From Mycobacterium sp. NBC_00419 (lineage in GTDB: Bacteria; Actinomycetota; Actinomycetes; Mycobacteriales; Mycobacteriaceae): a stretch of DNA of 64,000 nt. Positions within the stretch are counted from its first letter, which is position 1, and the number at the start of each line of letters is the position of its first letter. The notes under the pieces are model-generated. The model was not told where the DNA came from. It made no database searches and worked only from the letters and a program-made list of their open reading frames with translations. Below, piece by piece: positions 1-8,631 of the stretch. The stretch is taken from NCBI RefSeq assembly GCF_036023875.1, contig NZ_CP107931.1, positions 124,001 to 188,000 of the forward strand, written 5' to 3'. The translations under genes and the position numbers were made by a program.

Positions 1-166
1 ACTGTTCGTCGGTCATCGGATGCGCGACGGGTTCGACGGCGGCGCCGCGCGTCTCCCGAAACTCATGCAGCGCAAGGTAACTCACGCCTAGCACCAGCGA
101 CAGCGACAGCGCCGCCGCGATCAACGCGATGACGGGCCGGGAGCGAAGGGGACTCGCTGCTGGCAT
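1..166 (-). CDS. N-terminal part of a membrane-anchored protein (cut by window edge)
   Basis: Reading leftward from an ATG at 166-164 gives 55 residues before the window ends. Residues 1-11 are Arg-containing and are followed by a hydrophobic stretch at about 12-32, an uncleaved signal anchor or signal peptide. The start overlaps the TGA of the upstream secreted-protein gene by one base (TGATG), so the two are probably translationally coupled. The visible part matches no family I recognise, and the C-terminal domain lies outside the window. Confidence 0.6.
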   Translation of the reverse strand, partial: MPAASPLRSRPVIALIAAALSLSLVLGVSYLALHEFRETRGAAVEPVAHPMTDEQ

Positions 167-672
167 CAGTTCAACGGCGTGCAGCTGAACGGATGCTGGT
201 CGAAGAAGTGCACCGCGGGCATGCCGTCGACATAGGTGTATTCCACGTCGGCACCCCACGTTGTTCCCGGGACCACCCACGGCGGAACACCCGCCGGGTA
301 GGCGACGGTGATGTCGCCGTAGAACAGCACATTCTCGGGGCAGCCCGGCTTGCCGGCCGGCGCCGGATTCCAGGCGTGCACGACGATCGGGTTCACCAGG
401 TGCGGACCCTGCGCGCAGTTCGGCTGGCACAGCACGGCGTCGTCGGTACCGGTCCCCCGCGCCCCGTCGGCACCCCACGACGTCCACGTCATGTTCTGCA
501 TGACATTGGTCGAATCACAGCCGTAGACCACCCGCTCGGGCTTCTCCTGGATCGGCTGACTCGGGTCGTAGCAGCTGGGCAACATGTATTGGGTGACGTC
601 GGCGGTCGCGGGTGCCGTCGCGGCGAACGCGATCACCGGCACCGCCGCCACCATTGCCACTGCGCGGATCAT
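166..672 (-). CDS. Small secreted protein of unknown function
   Basis: The protein is 168 residues from the preferred ATG at 672; an in-frame ATG at 702 would add ten polar residues ahead of the signal peptide. Met-Ile-Arg is followed by a hydrophobic core and an Ala-rich cleavage region ending ATA-DV near residue 25, typical of Sec export. The mature part has six cysteines (for instance in PSCYD, YGCDS, CQPNC and FSC) and many Trp, Pro and Gly residues, suggesting a small disulfide-bonded extracellular domain. It resembles mycobacterial conserved secreted proteins in general, but I cannot name a family. It is probably co-expressed with the membrane protein that follows it. Confidence 0.7.
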   Translation of the reverse strand: MIRAVAMVAAVPVIAFAATAPATADVTQYMLPSCYDPSQPIQEKPERVVYGCDSTNVMQNMTWTSWGADGARGTGTDDAVLCQPNCAQGPHLVNPIVVHAWNPAPAGKPGCPENVLFYGDITVAYPAGVPPWVVPGTTWGADVEYTYVDGMPAVHFFDQHPFSCTPLN

Positions 673-890
673 GCGGACCACCTCGCCCTCCTCAGCCACC
701 ATGGCAACGCGCGCATGCTAACACCGGGGACCAACGGCCCTAGAGCTTCTGCCATTCGGCCCGGGACCGAGCGCACTCGCACGGCATAGCGTCAGGTCGA
801 ACACCGAGTCACGGCATACGAGGGGGATGTGCCGGCGACGTGTTCGGTGGTTCACCCGAGGTGGGGGGCCAAGGGCCTGCTGCGACCACA

Positions 891-1775
891 TCAGCCCTTG
901 GCCAGGGTGAACTGGCAGATATCGGTGTAGCCGTCGCGGAACAGCTCGGCGCAGCCGGTCAGGTACTTCATGTACCGGTCGTAGACCTCGCGGGACTGCA
1001 GCGCCACAGCCTCTTCCTCGTTGGCCTGCAGGGCCGCCGACCAGATATCCAGCGTCTTGGCGTAGTGCAGTCGCAGTGGGTGAACGCGGTTGACCGTGAA
1101 TCCGGCCCTGGTCGCGTGCTCGTCGACCACCGAGACGCTGGGCAGCCGGCCGCCCGGGAAGATCTCGTCCACGATGAACTTGAAGAACTTCAGGTGGCGC
1201 ATGGTGATGGGCAGTCCGCGTTCCTTGATCTCCTCAGAACTCGGCTGAACGATGGTGTGCAACAACATGATTCCGTCATCAGGAAGCAGGCTGTGGGCGC
1301 GGTTGAAGAACGCGTTGTAGCGGTCGGTACCGAAGTGCTCGAAAGCGCCGATCGACACGATGCGGTCGACGGGCTCGCGGAACTGCTCCCAGCCTTCGAG
1401 CAGGACCTGCTTGGATCGGGTGCTCTCGGAGTCGTCGAAGAGCTGCTGGACATGCAGGGCCTGGTTCTTGCTGAGCGTCAGGCCCACGACGTTGACGTCG
1501 TAGGTTTCCAGCGCGCGCATCATCGTCGCACCCCAGCCGCAGCCCACGTCGAGCAGCGTCATGCCGGGCTGTAATCCCAGCTTGCCCAGCGCGAGGTCTA
1601 TTTTGGCGATCTGCGCCTCTTCGAGCGTCATGTCCTCGCGCTCGAAAAAGGCACAGCTGTAGGTCTGGGTCCTGTCCAGGAATAGCCGATAGAAATCATC
1701 GGAGAGGTCGTAATGGTGCTGCACGTCGTCGAAGTGCGGCTCCATATGGGTGATACTTGCGGGCGATTTCGACAA
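891..1775 (-). CDS. Mycolic acid methyltransferase / cyclopropane synthase (CmaA-MmaA-PcaA family)
   Basis: A SAM-dependent enzyme that adds a methyl or methylene group to double bonds of meromycolic acyl chains. The SAM-binding motif LDVGCGWG is at residues 75-82. The YSCAFFERED segment near 39-48 holds the Cys equivalent to CmaA1 Cys35, SIGAFEHFG is typical of the family, and the C-terminus reads YMKYLTGCAELF then DICQFTLAK. At 294 residues it is full length. The TTG start at 1775 has an AGGA seven bases upstream; an ATG at 1745 would remove ten residues but lacks a good ribosome site. It is closer to MmaA2/PcaA than to CmaA2, but which mycolate position it modifies cannot be told from sequence alone. 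Confidence 0.93.
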   Translation of the reverse strand: MSKSPASITHMEPHFDDVQHHYDLSDDFYRLFLDRTQTYSCAFFEREDMTLEEAQIAKIDLALGKLGLQPGMTLLDVGCGWGATMMRALETYDVNVVGLTLSKNQALHVQQLFDDSESTRSKQVLLEGWEQFREPVDRIVSIGAFEHFGTDRYNAFFNRAHSLLPDDGIMLLHTIVQPSSEEIKERGLPITMRHLKFFKFIVDEIFPGGRLPSVSVVDEHATRAGFTVNRVHPLRLHYAKTLDIWSAALQANEEEAVALQSREVYDRYMKYLTGCAELFRDGYTDICQFTLAKG

Positions 1776-1911
1776 TGGTCTGTCCTGTTCTTGCGACTCG
1801 TACCGACCTACCCCCGCGAGACCGGCCGCACTCCCCTCGTGTCGTACCGCAGGAAGTTTACGTGACTAGTTCGCGACTCCCCACCCGAGCAAAGCACTTG
1901 TCAGTGTCTTG

Positions 1912-2178
1912 TCAGCTTTGTCCGCGACCGTCGATGTTGTTGTCGCGACCGTAAATTGGATTTCCGTCGTCATCGAGCCAATCGTTGACCGCGGTGCCGG
2001 TGATCGTGCCGTTCGACCCCGGCAGCACCGCGGTCGGACGCTCGTCGTACGCCTTCGCCATCTCCTTGGCTTTGGCCTTGGCCTCGTCGTTCGGTTCGGT
2101 CTTATTGGCCGGGACGTCGAGGTCAGGGGTCGCGTCGGGCGCCTGTCCGGATCCTTCCGAGGTGCTCACAATTCGCAT
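1912..2178 (-). CDS. Small acidic conserved hypothetical protein
   Basis: An 88-residue polar protein with no signal peptide or membrane segment. The middle is rich in Asp, Glu, Lys and Ala (DEAKAKAKEMAKAYDE), and the Gly/Asn/Asp-rich end contains GNGTITGTAVNDWLDDDG. The ATG at 2178 is used here; a GTG at 2169 is equally possible. Lysine codons and acidic bias argue that it is a real coding frame. It is divergent from pepA and read toward the mycolate methyltransferase. No function can be assigned. Confidence 0.55.
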   Translation of the reverse strand: MRIVSTSEGSGQAPDATPDLDVPANKTEPNDEAKAKAKEMAKAYDERPTAVLPGSNGTITGTAVNDWLDDDGNPIYGRDNNIDGRGQS

Positions 2179-2321
2179 CCGTTCTGCCGCTCTGGGTGCG
2201 CCGCGAAATGGCGCTGTAGTGGATTGCCCGAAAGTGTGACCGACAAAACAATGGCAAAACGCCCAGCAACGATCCGGGCCGCTTGCTGCCACGGGCGTCG
2301 TTTTTCAGGCAGAGTTGAGAC

Positions 2322-3395
2322 ATGGACGCACAGCAGCCACTTCGTCGCGGTCGCCGTATCCCGGCAATGTTGGCCGCGCTTGTTCTGGCGCCAGGGTTGC
2401 TCGCGGCCCCGGCCCACGCCACACCGGTCCCGTTGCCGCCGGTCGCGCCGCAGGCGCCGCTGGACCAGTCGGCAGTAATGGGCCAGGTCACCCCTGGTCT
2501 GGTCGACATCAACACCACCTTGGACTACCAGGGGGCCGTCGGCGCGGGCACCGGCATCGTGCTCGACCCCTACGGCGAGGTGCTCACCAACAACCACGTC
2601 ATCGAAGGCGCCACCGAGATCACCGCCACCAGTCTGGCCAACGGACGGACCTACCCGGTCGACGTCATCGGCTACGACCGGGCCAACGACATCGCACTGG
2701 TGCGGATGCGCGGTGCCGGCGACTTACCGGTCGCCACACTGGGCACCTCCTCCTCGGTGGCGGTCGGCGACCCGATCGCGGCGATCGGAAATGCCGGCGG
2801 CGCGGGCGGGGCACCGAGTTTCGCACCCGGAACGGTCACCGAAATCGGGGCCTCGGTACGCGCCTCCGACGAATCAGGCGGAGGCTCAAGACAACTCAAC
2901 GACCTGATCCGGGTCGCGGCCGATGTACGCCCCGGCGACTCCGGCGGACCGTTGGTCAACAGCGCCGGGCAGGTGGTCGGCGTCAACGTCGCGGCCACGC
3001 TGACCTACCGGATGGGCGGGGTGCGCGGCGGCGAGGGCTTCGCGATTCCGATCGACCGGGCACTGGGCGTGGCCAACCAGATCCGCAGCGGCGCACCGGC
3101 ACCGGGAATCCACCTCGGCGACACCGCCTTCATCGGTGTCGGCATCGCCGACGCCAACGACGGTTCGGGTGCCGTGGTCCGTCAGGTGCTTCCCGACACT
3201 CCGGCCCGCCGCGCGGGACTGATGAGTGGGGACGTGATCACGGCGGTGGACGGCATCCCCGTCAACTCGGCGTCGAACCTGTCCGACGTCATGGACTCGC
3301 GTCATCCCGGTGACACCGTGACGCTGAGTTGGGTGGATCGCACCGGCGCCCCGCGCAGTGCGCCGATCGTGCTGGCCAGCGGACCGGTCGGCTGA
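2322..3395 (+). CDS. pepA: Secreted trypsin-like serine protease with PDZ domain (PepA-like)
   Basis: An exported HtrA/DegP-class protease of the M. tuberculosis PepA (Rv0125) type. Residues 1-33 form a signal peptide (RRGRR, hydrophobic core, APAHA). The catalytic triad is readable as His92 in NNHVI, Asp123 in ANDIALV and Ser207 in GDSGGP. A PDZ domain follows at about 270-350, with GDVITAVDGIPVNS as its binding-groove signature. At 357 residues it matches PepA length. It probably acts in envelope protein quality control or turnover. Assignment to PepA rather than PepD rests on overall resemblance, including GAGTGIV and the HPGD(T)V C-terminus. Confidence 0.9.
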   Translation: MDAQQPLRRGRRIPAMLAALVLAPGLLAAPAHATPVPLPPVAPQAPLDQSAVMGQVTPGLVDINTTLDYQGAVGAGTGIVLDPYGEVLTNNHVIEGATEITATSLANGRTYPVDVIGYDRANDIALVRMRGAGDLPVATLGTSSSVAVGDPIAAIGNAGGAGGAPSFAPGTVTEIGASVRASDESGGGSRQLNDLIRVAADVRPGDSGGPLVNSAGQVVGVNVAATLTYRMGGVRGGEGFAIPIDRALGVANQIRSGAPAPGIHLGDTAFIGVGIADANDGSGAVVRQVLPDTPARRAGLMSGDVITAVDGIPVNSASNLSDVMDSRHPGDTVTLSWVDRTGAPRSAPIVLASGPVG

Positions 3396-3401
3396 GCAGG
3401 C

Positions 3402-4190
3402 TCAGGTGTGTAGTTCGGCGCGCATCTGCATGAACCGGATCAGCCCGGGGCGTCCGGTCACCGGTTCGTAGGCGCTCACCAGGTCCTCGACGAATTCGGC
3501 GCGCTGCCCTTCGGGTAGCAGGTCGGTCCAGGCCGTGGTTCCCACCGCGCACCATGCGGTGAACGCCTCGCGGGAGCCGAAGTCCCACTCTCGGTCGCGG
3601 ACGGTCAGCGCGGTGACGCGTAGCCCGCAGCCGTTGGCAAGATCGGCGAACACCGCCGGGTCGAGGTGCCGAAACGGTGCGCTGAAACCGGTGAAATACC
3701 CCGACCAGCGCGGGTGTTCGGCGACTGCCATAGCGGTGGATTCGATACTCGGGCGCTCCCCTGCGCACACCATCTGGAGCACGCTTCGGCCGCCTGGGCG
3801 CAGCACGGCGGCGATCCCGGCCAGCGCCTCGTCGAGCTGGGGAACCCAGTGCAGCGCATTGAACGACACGGCGAGGTCGAAGCAGCGCCCGAACGGCAGC
3901 CGGCGGGCGTCGGCGCGGACGAATCGGGGCCATGAGGATCCCGTCGGATGGACGCGGTGTGCGGTGGCGACCATCCGGGGTGAGGCGTCGATGCCGACGA
4001 CGAAGCCGGTCGGCGCGGCAGCGGCGATCTCACGGGTGAGAAATCCGTCGCCGCAGCCGATGTCGAGGACCCATTCGCTGCCGTCGAGGACGAGTTCGGC
4101 CAGCGTCTCCGAGGCCACCGAGCGTTGCAGTGCACTGACGCGCTCGTAGTCCGCACCGCTCCAGTCCGTCACCGACACAGTTAACGCCAT
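3402..4190 (-). CDS. Class I SAM-dependent methyltransferase
   Basis: A 262-residue protein from the ATG at 4190. VLDIGCGDGF at residues 41-50 is the SAM-binding glycine loop, DASPRM supplies the acidic residue for the ribose, and ALHWVP with LRPGG are typical post-motif elements. It resembles trans-aconitate or UbiE/COQ5-like small-molecule methyltransferases; the substrate is unknown. It converges on pepA with a six-base gap and diverges from the chorismate mutase gene with only 38 bases between starts, so the two share a very short promoter region. Confidence 0.85.
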   Translation of the reverse strand: MALTVSVTDWSGADYERVSALQRSVASETLAELVLDGSEWVLDIGCGDGFLTREIAAAAPTGFVVGIDASPRMVATAHRVHPTGSSWPRFVRADARRLPFGRCFDLAVSFNALHWVPQLDEALAGIAAVLRPGGRSVLQMVCAGERPSIESTAMAVAEHPRWSGYFTGFSAPFRHLDPAVFADLANGCGLRVTALTVRDREWDFGSREAFTAWCAVGTTAWTDLLPEGQRAEFVEDLVSAYEPVTGRPGLIRFMQMRAELHT

Positions 4191-4228
4191 CGTCAGCGCC
4201 GGGGGCAATGGCGTGCAAGATGTATGCC

Positions 4229-4789
4229 ATGACTCGTCGACTCCTCGCCGCCGCGACGGTACTGGCCGCGCTGGCCGCCGCCGCACCCGCCGCTGCCGAC
4301 CCCGGCGAACCGCTGTACGACCTGGTCGACGCGGCGGCCCAACGGCTGCAGACCGCAGATCCGGTGGCGGCCTCGAAATGGCTGAGCGGCGGGCCGATCA
4401 CCGACCCGTCCAGGGTCGCGCAGGTCCTCGCCCAGGTGTCGTCGGAGGCTGGAACCGGCGGCGTCCCAAAGGATTACGTCACCACGGTGTTCACTGACCA
4501 GATCAACGCCACCGAGGCCATCCAGTACAGCCGCTTCGCCGGCTGGAAGTTCGACCCCGCGACGGCCCCATCGGCCGCGCCGGACCTGTCGGCGTCGCGT
4601 ACGGCGATCGACACCCTCAACCACCGCATGGTCGATCAGATCGCGCTGCAGTGGCCGGTCCTGCATTCACCGCAATGCGCCACCGATCTGGCCGACGCCA
4701 AATCCGTCGTCACCGCAGCGCGAGGCTTCGACGACCTCTACCGCGTCGCGCTCGACGTGGCGACCCGTTCGTACTGCCCCGCCGGCTAA
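4229..4789 (+). CDS. Secreted chorismate mutase (AroQ-gamma type)
   Basis: Converts chorismate to prephenate; the family's mycobacterial member (Rv1885c) is exported. From ATG 4229 the protein has 186 residues with a signal peptide at 1-24 (MTRRLL start, AAAAPAAA end). Upstream in-frame ATGs at 4208 and 4220 are possible. Active-site candidates aligned by eye with the M. tuberculosis enzyme are Arg39, Lys50, Arg62, Thr95 and Arg124. Cys150 and Cys183 match its disulfide. Two positions differ: Val66 where that enzyme has Gln76, and Gln99 where it has Glu109. The stop codon lies in a perfect hairpin shared with the convergent gene. Confidence 0.92.
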   Translation: MTRRLLAAATVLAALAAAAPAAADPGEPLYDLVDAAAQRLQTADPVAASKWLSGGPITDPSRVAQVLAQVSSEAGTGGVPKDYVTTVFTDQINATEAIQYSRFAGWKFDPATAPSAAPDLSASRTAIDTLNHRMVDQIALQWPVLHSPQCATDLADAKSVVTAARGFDDLYRVALDVATRSYCPAG

Positions 4790-4798
4790 CCGGCGGGG
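4777..4798. terminator. Bidirectional hairpin carrying both convergent stop codons
   Basis: CCCCGCCGG (4777-4785) and CCGGCGGGG (4790-4798) are perfect inverted repeats around the loop CTAA. The loop contains TAA of the chorismate mutase gene (4787-4789), and CTA read on the other strand is TAG of the DUF4331 gene (4786-4788). There is no U-tract, as is common for mycobacterial terminators. Confidence 0.6.
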
Positions 4799-5796
4799 TG
4801 CGGATTCCCCAGATACGGGAAGACGTCCAGGGTGTCGGTGTGCGGTGACAACCCGGTGGGCGGGCAGTCCCCCTTGGTGAGGAACGCCAACCGGTAGTCG
4901 ATGACGTCGTCGGTGAACACCCGGCCGTTGGGGTACTTGGCGGGCTTGGACGGGTCGAAGGTCAGCATGTCCGGCAGCGTGCCCTCGGCGTCGATGGCCG
5001 CGATGGCCTCGTCGCGGGTGTAGTCGCCGGTGTGTCCCATCAGGTGGATGAACTGCTCGATCCAGCGTTCCCGGTCGTGCACCGGCACGCTGGCGTTGTA
5101 CTCCTCTTTGGTGTCGTCGGTGTTGAAGAAGCTGCTCACCGACGGATGACCGGCCCGGTCGACATGGATCAGTTCGCCGTCGCGTTGCAGGCTGCACCGG
5201 CCCCAGATGCGGATGTCGGGGTCGGCCCCCAGCTCGGCGGTCGGCAGCTCGATCGCGATGGAGAACACGTTGGCCTCGGTGTTGGAGTCCACGCCGGTCC
5301 ACGGCGAGGTCCCGCCCAGATGCGGTGAGGTGAAGTTGCGCCCGCCGGTGGTGTCGAACAGGTTCTTGATTCCGTCGAAGTCGAAGAAGAAAGCGTCGCT
5401 GCGCGCCCCGGCGAAGAAGGTGAAGCTGCCGGACTGCACCACATTGGGCTCGTGTCCGAAGGACACCTCGACGGCCTCGAAGATCTTCTCCCCCACGGCC
5501 AGTGGGGATTCCGCCTCGTCGCCGACGGCCAGGAACACGTCGACGGTCTGCGTGCCGTCTTCGGGCACCGAGAAGACGAAACTGAACGCGATGTCATTGC
5601 GCAGGTCGCCGTTGTTGTCGATCGCCAGGCGGTAGATCGCATCGGGGTGCAGGGCGTCGGCGTTGGGGTTGGCGTTGAGGATCAACACCGTGCGGCTCGG
5701 ATCGGCCGGGGAGACAAAGGCATACAGGTCGCACAAGTCCAGGCGCTGGTCTCCCAACGGCGGACCCAGGCTCAGGCCGGTGAAATGATTGGACAT
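4786..5796 (-). CDS. DUF4331 family protein
   Basis: A 336-residue protein starting at ATG 5796 with AAGGAG five bases upstream. The N-terminal half has the DUF4331 hallmarks: an opening HFTGLSLGPPLGDQRLDLCDLYAF, then VLILNANPNADALHPDAIYRLAIDNNGD. A FFFDFDG segment follows mid-protein. There is no signal peptide or membrane span. The function of the family is not established; members often sit near stress or secreted-protein genes. It overlaps the chorismate mutase gene by four bases tail to tail, and both proteins end Pro-Ala-Gly because the end is a DNA palindrome. Confidence 0.85.
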   Translation of the reverse strand: MSNHFTGLSLGPPLGDQRLDLCDLYAFVSPADPSRTVLILNANPNADALHPDAIYRLAIDNNGDLRNDIAFSFVFSVPEDGTQTVDVFLAVGDEAESPLAVGEKIFEAVEVSFGHEPNVVQSGSFTFFAGARSDAFFFDFDGIKNLFDTTGGRNFTSPHLGGTSPWTGVDSNTEANVFSIAIELPTAELGADPDIRIWGRCSLQRDGELIHVDRAGHPSVSSFFNTDDTKEEYNASVPVHDRERWIEQFIHLMGHTGDYTRDEAIAAIDAEGTLPDMLTFDPSKPAKYPNGRVFTDDVIDYRLAFLTKGDCPPTGLSPHTDTLDVFPYLGNPHPAG

Positions 5797-5850
5797 CGCA
5801 ACTCCTTGGCGCTGTTATCGGTGTCAACCAAACCTACCGTGTTATCGGCG

Positions 5851-6738
5851 TCAGTTCTGGCGGGGCAACAGCTCCGCGACGAAACGGTCGATGAACTCTT
5901 CGGCGGGGGTGGCCCCGAACGGCCGGATCACGAACTTCGTCAGCCCCGCGGCGATCAGCCCGTCGAGTTGGCGATGCAGCGCAGGCCAGTCAGCAGCCAG
6001 CAGATCGGCGGGGTCGGCGTCGGGCCGGCGCGCGCGGACGGCCGCAATCACCTCGTCGGGCAGTTCGCCGTCGCCCACCGCCAGACTCAGGCCGAAGTGG
6101 TCGGCTTCGATCTCCCGTCCCGCCGCGGCGGCCTCGCGCTCGATGCTGCGCCGAGCGGCCAGTGCCTCGGCGGGGGTCAGGAAGCTGCCGAGCCAGCCGT
6201 CGGCGAAGCGACCGATCCGGCGAAACGCCGCGGGTGCGGATCCGCCCAGCCAGATGTCGACCGGTGCCTGGTGGCGGATGCCCAGGGTTGCGCCGGCGAC
6301 GTCGAAGAAGCGGCCGGTGAAGGTGACCTCGTCGCCGGTCAGCAGCTTCCGGATGAGTTCGAGCGCCTCGTCGAACACCGCGGCCCGCTGGCCGTCGGGT
6401 ACCGGGAACAGGCCACGTTCGGCCGCCGACGCGGGGCGCAGCCCGAATACCGGCAGCACGCGTTTGGGCCCCAGCGCGGCCAGCGAGGCCAGCTGTTTGG
6501 CGACCAGCACGGGGTTGCGGCCGGGCAATACGGCCACCGAGGTGCCGACCTTGAGCCGGGTGCTACGCCCGAGGGTGAAGCCCATCCCGGCGAACGGGTC
6601 GACGGCGGCGGTGTACACCAGCTCGGAGAACCACAGCGAGTCGACGCCGTCGGCTTCCAGCCGGTCGACCACGGCCGGCAGTTCGTCCACGGCGGTTCCG
6701 GTGCCCAGGCTTACGCCGAACCGGATCTTCACTGCCAC
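5851..6738 (-). CDS. LLM-class F420/flavin-dependent oxidoreductase
   Basis: A 295-residue luciferase-like TIM-barrel protein. The N-terminus IRFGVSLGTGTAVDELP, DSLWFSELVY, LKVGTSVAVLPGRNPVLVAKQLASL and VDIWLGGSAPAAFRRIGRFADGWLG are characteristic of mycobacterial F420-dependent members. It transfers hydride between reduced deazaflavin (or FMN) and an unknown substrate. The GTG at 6738 is used; a GTG two codons on is an alternative. It follows the same direction as the DUF4331 gene with a 54-base gap, so they may be co-transcribed. Confidence 0.88.
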   Translation of the reverse strand: MAVKIRFGVSLGTGTAVDELPAVVDRLEADGVDSLWFSELVYTAAVDPFAGMGFTLGRSTRLKVGTSVAVLPGRNPVLVAKQLASLAALGPKRVLPVFGLRPASAAERGLFPVPDGQRAAVFDEALELIRKLLTGDEVTFTGRFFDVAGATLGIRHQAPVDIWLGGSAPAAFRRIGRFADGWLGSFLTPAEALAARRSIEREAAAAGREIEADHFGLSLAVGDGELPDEVIAAVRARRPDADPADLLAADWPALHRQLDGLIAAGLTKFVIRPFGATPAEEFIDRFVAELLPRQN

Positions 6739-6855
6739 ACCTCGTCATCATCGGGTCATCCCACGTTAGCCGGTGCACGGCGGGCGACACAGGCGCGCGG
6801 TTCCCCGTTTTCCCGGCCCGGCGTGCTTACCCTAGAGATGTGACTGGTGTGACGG

Positions 6856-7695
6856 GTGGGACTTGTGCCTGAGGTGACCCGGCGCCAGTTCGTCGTCGGC
6901 CTGCTGGCATCGGCCGCCCTGGTCGGGGCCTCCCGCACCATCGGCATCTCAGGGAGCAGCTCGCAGGCCGCCGCACAGGCTCCGCCACCGCCGCCGCCCA
7001 TCGGATCGAGCCGGGTGTTGCCGCCGCCGTCGATCGCCAACCGCGTGCCATTGCCCGGCGGTGGCGAACTGGCCAAGCTGCCCGGCGACGGTGATCTGCT
7101 GGCGCTCACCGTCGACGACGGGGTCAACAGCGAGGTGGTCCGGGCCTACACCCAGCTCGCCAAGGACACCGGTATCCGGCTCACCTTCTTCGTCAACGGG
7201 GTCTACGACTCGTGGCGCGACAACGCCGAAATGCTGCGGCCCCTGGTCGATTCCGGCCAGATTCAGCTCGGCAACCACACCTGGTCACACCCCGACCTGA
7301 CCACACTGAACGCCAACGACATCACCGACCAGTTGCGGCGCAACGACCGATTCCTGCGTAACACCTACGGCGCCGACGCCACCCCGTACTTCCGGCCGCC
7401 GTACGGAAATCACAACGACCTCGTCGACGGCATCGCCGCCGACCAGGGCTACCGGGTGCCGACGATGTGGTCGGGCTCGCTGGCCGACTCGGTCCCGGTG
7501 ACCGAGGACTACATCGTGACGATGGCCGACCAGTACTTCATCCAGCAGAACATCGTCATCGGGCACCTCAACCATCTGCCCGTCACGCACGTCTATCCAG
7601 CGCTGGTGGACATCATCCGGTCCCGCAATCTGCGCACCGTGACTCTTAACGACGTATTCCTGAAGCCGGAAATCCCCTACGTCACCTCGTCCTAG
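6856..7695 (+). CDS. Exported polysaccharide deacetylase (NodB family)
   Basis: A metal-dependent deacetylase of N-acetylated polysaccharides or peptidoglycan, or a relative. A twin-arginine-type signal is visible (TRRQFVVGLLASAALVG, residues 8-24), followed by a Pro-rich linker at 42-60. NodB motifs are present: TVDDGV (85-90), with two Asp as in the usual TFDDG; HTWSHP (141-146) with metal ligands His141 and His145; and RPPYG (180-184). The ORF opens at GTG 6856; GTG 6874 would place Thr-Arg-Arg at the start and fits a Tat signal better. It ends on a CTAG shared with the convergent SRPBCC gene. Confidence 0.88.
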   Translation: MGLVPEVTRRQFVVGLLASAALVGASRTIGISGSSSQAAAQAPPPPPPIGSSRVLPPPSIANRVPLPGGGELAKLPGDGDLLALTVDDGVNSEVVRAYTQLAKDTGIRLTFFVNGVYDSWRDNAEMLRPLVDSGQIQLGNHTWSHPDLTTLNANDITDQLRRNDRFLRNTYGADATPYFRPPYGNHNDLVDGIAADQGYRVPTMWSGSLADSVPVTEDYIVTMADQYFIQQNIVIGHLNHLPVTHVYPALVDIIRSRNLRTVTLNDVFLKPEIPYVTSS

Positions 7696-8096
7696 CCGGG
7701 GTGGGCGCGTGCCAATCGGTCGATTCGTGCCAGCGCGACCGCACACACCGCCAGATACGGCGTCGCCCACCAGGGTGCCTCGAACCGCAGCCGGCACCCG
7801 TCGCCTTCTTCGACGACGTCATGGGTCGTGGCTTCTAGTCCGGACACCGCCCAGGACCAGTGCCTACCGGACTCGAATTCCGTTACCCTGAAGGGTAATT
7901 CGACGCCAACCGCGGTCCTGACCCGCCCGGTGGATCCAGCGTGCAACTGCCGTTGCCCGTCGTCGAGGGTGGCGCCGCTGACCGACGGCCCCCACTGCGG
8001 CCAGTAGTCGGTGTCGATGAGGATCTGCCACACCACGGGTGCGGGAGCGGCGACGTAGCGGTCGACGCCGACTCGGTGCCGTAACCCGATGCCCAC
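7692..8096 (-). CDS. SRPBCC (START/Bet v1-like) family protein
   Basis: A 134-residue protein from a GTG at 8096. The sequence RYVAAPAPVVWQILIDTDYWPQWGPSV is the opening strand and helices of the helix-grip fold, with the usual Trp-Pro-Trp near the first helix. It ends in a hydrophobic helix (YLAVCAVALARIDRL). Such proteins bind hydrophobic ligands in a cavity; the ligand is unknown. The longer open frame upstream is the shadow of the divergent SRPBCC gene. The two SRPBCC genes are divergent with 45 bases between starts, and may act together or bind related lipids. Confidence 0.75.
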   Translation of the reverse strand: MGIGLRHRVGVDRYVAAPAPVVWQILIDTDYWPQWGPSVSGATLDDGQRQLHAGSTGRVRTAVGVELPFRVTEFESGRHWSWAVSGLEATTHDVVEEGDGCRLRFEAPWWATPYLAVCAVALARIDRLARAHPG

Positions 8097-8141
8097 CTGA
8101 CCGACGCTACGCCCAGGGGTGGGTGCGCCTAGGATCACCCA

Positions 8142-8597
8142 ATGGATGGCTCCGTCACAGTGCACATGGCCGCTCCGGCCGACACGATCTGGAATCTGAT
8201 CTCCGATGTCCGCAACACCGGACGGTTCTCTCCGGAGGTGTTCGAAGCCGAGTGGCTCGACGGTGCCACCGGCCCGGCACTGGGCGCGAAGTTCCGTGGC
8301 CACGTCCGCCGCAACGAGATCGGCCCGGTGTACTGGACCACCTGCCGGGTCACCGCATGCGAACCCGGCCGCGAATTCGGCTTCGCCGTGCTGGCCGGCG
8401 ACCGCGCCGTCAACAACTGGCACTACCGCCTGGAACCCAGCGGTGACGGCACTGACGTCACCGAGTCGTTCCGGCTCGAGGCCTCGCCGGTGTTGCGGGT
8501 GTTCTGGGTGTTCGCCGGATACCTGCGCGGGCGGCGCAACGAGCGCGACATGCGCAAGACGCTGGAGCGGATCAAGAAGGTTGTCGAGGAAAGCTAG
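8142..8597 (+). CDS. SRPBCC family protein (polyketide cyclase/dehydrase-like)
   Basis: A 151-residue single-domain protein. It opens MDGSVTVHMAAPADTIWNLISDVRNTGRFSPEV, the classic start of the helix-grip fold, and ends in a charged helix rich in Arg, Glu and Lys. There is no signal peptide. From position and length it may correspond to Rv1883c of M. tuberculosis (from memory, unverified). No catalytic residues are evident, so it may only bind or carry a lipid. Confidence 0.85.
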   Translation: MDGSVTVHMAAPADTIWNLISDVRNTGRFSPEVFEAEWLDGATGPALGAKFRGHVRRNEIGPVYWTTCRVTACEPGREFGFAVLAGDRAVNNWHYRLEPSGDGTDVTESFRLEASPVLRVFWVFAGYLRGRRNERDMRKTLERIKKVVEES

Positions 8598-8631
8598 TTC
8601 GCGCCAGCCGCGGGTTTGGTAGAACCCCTTC

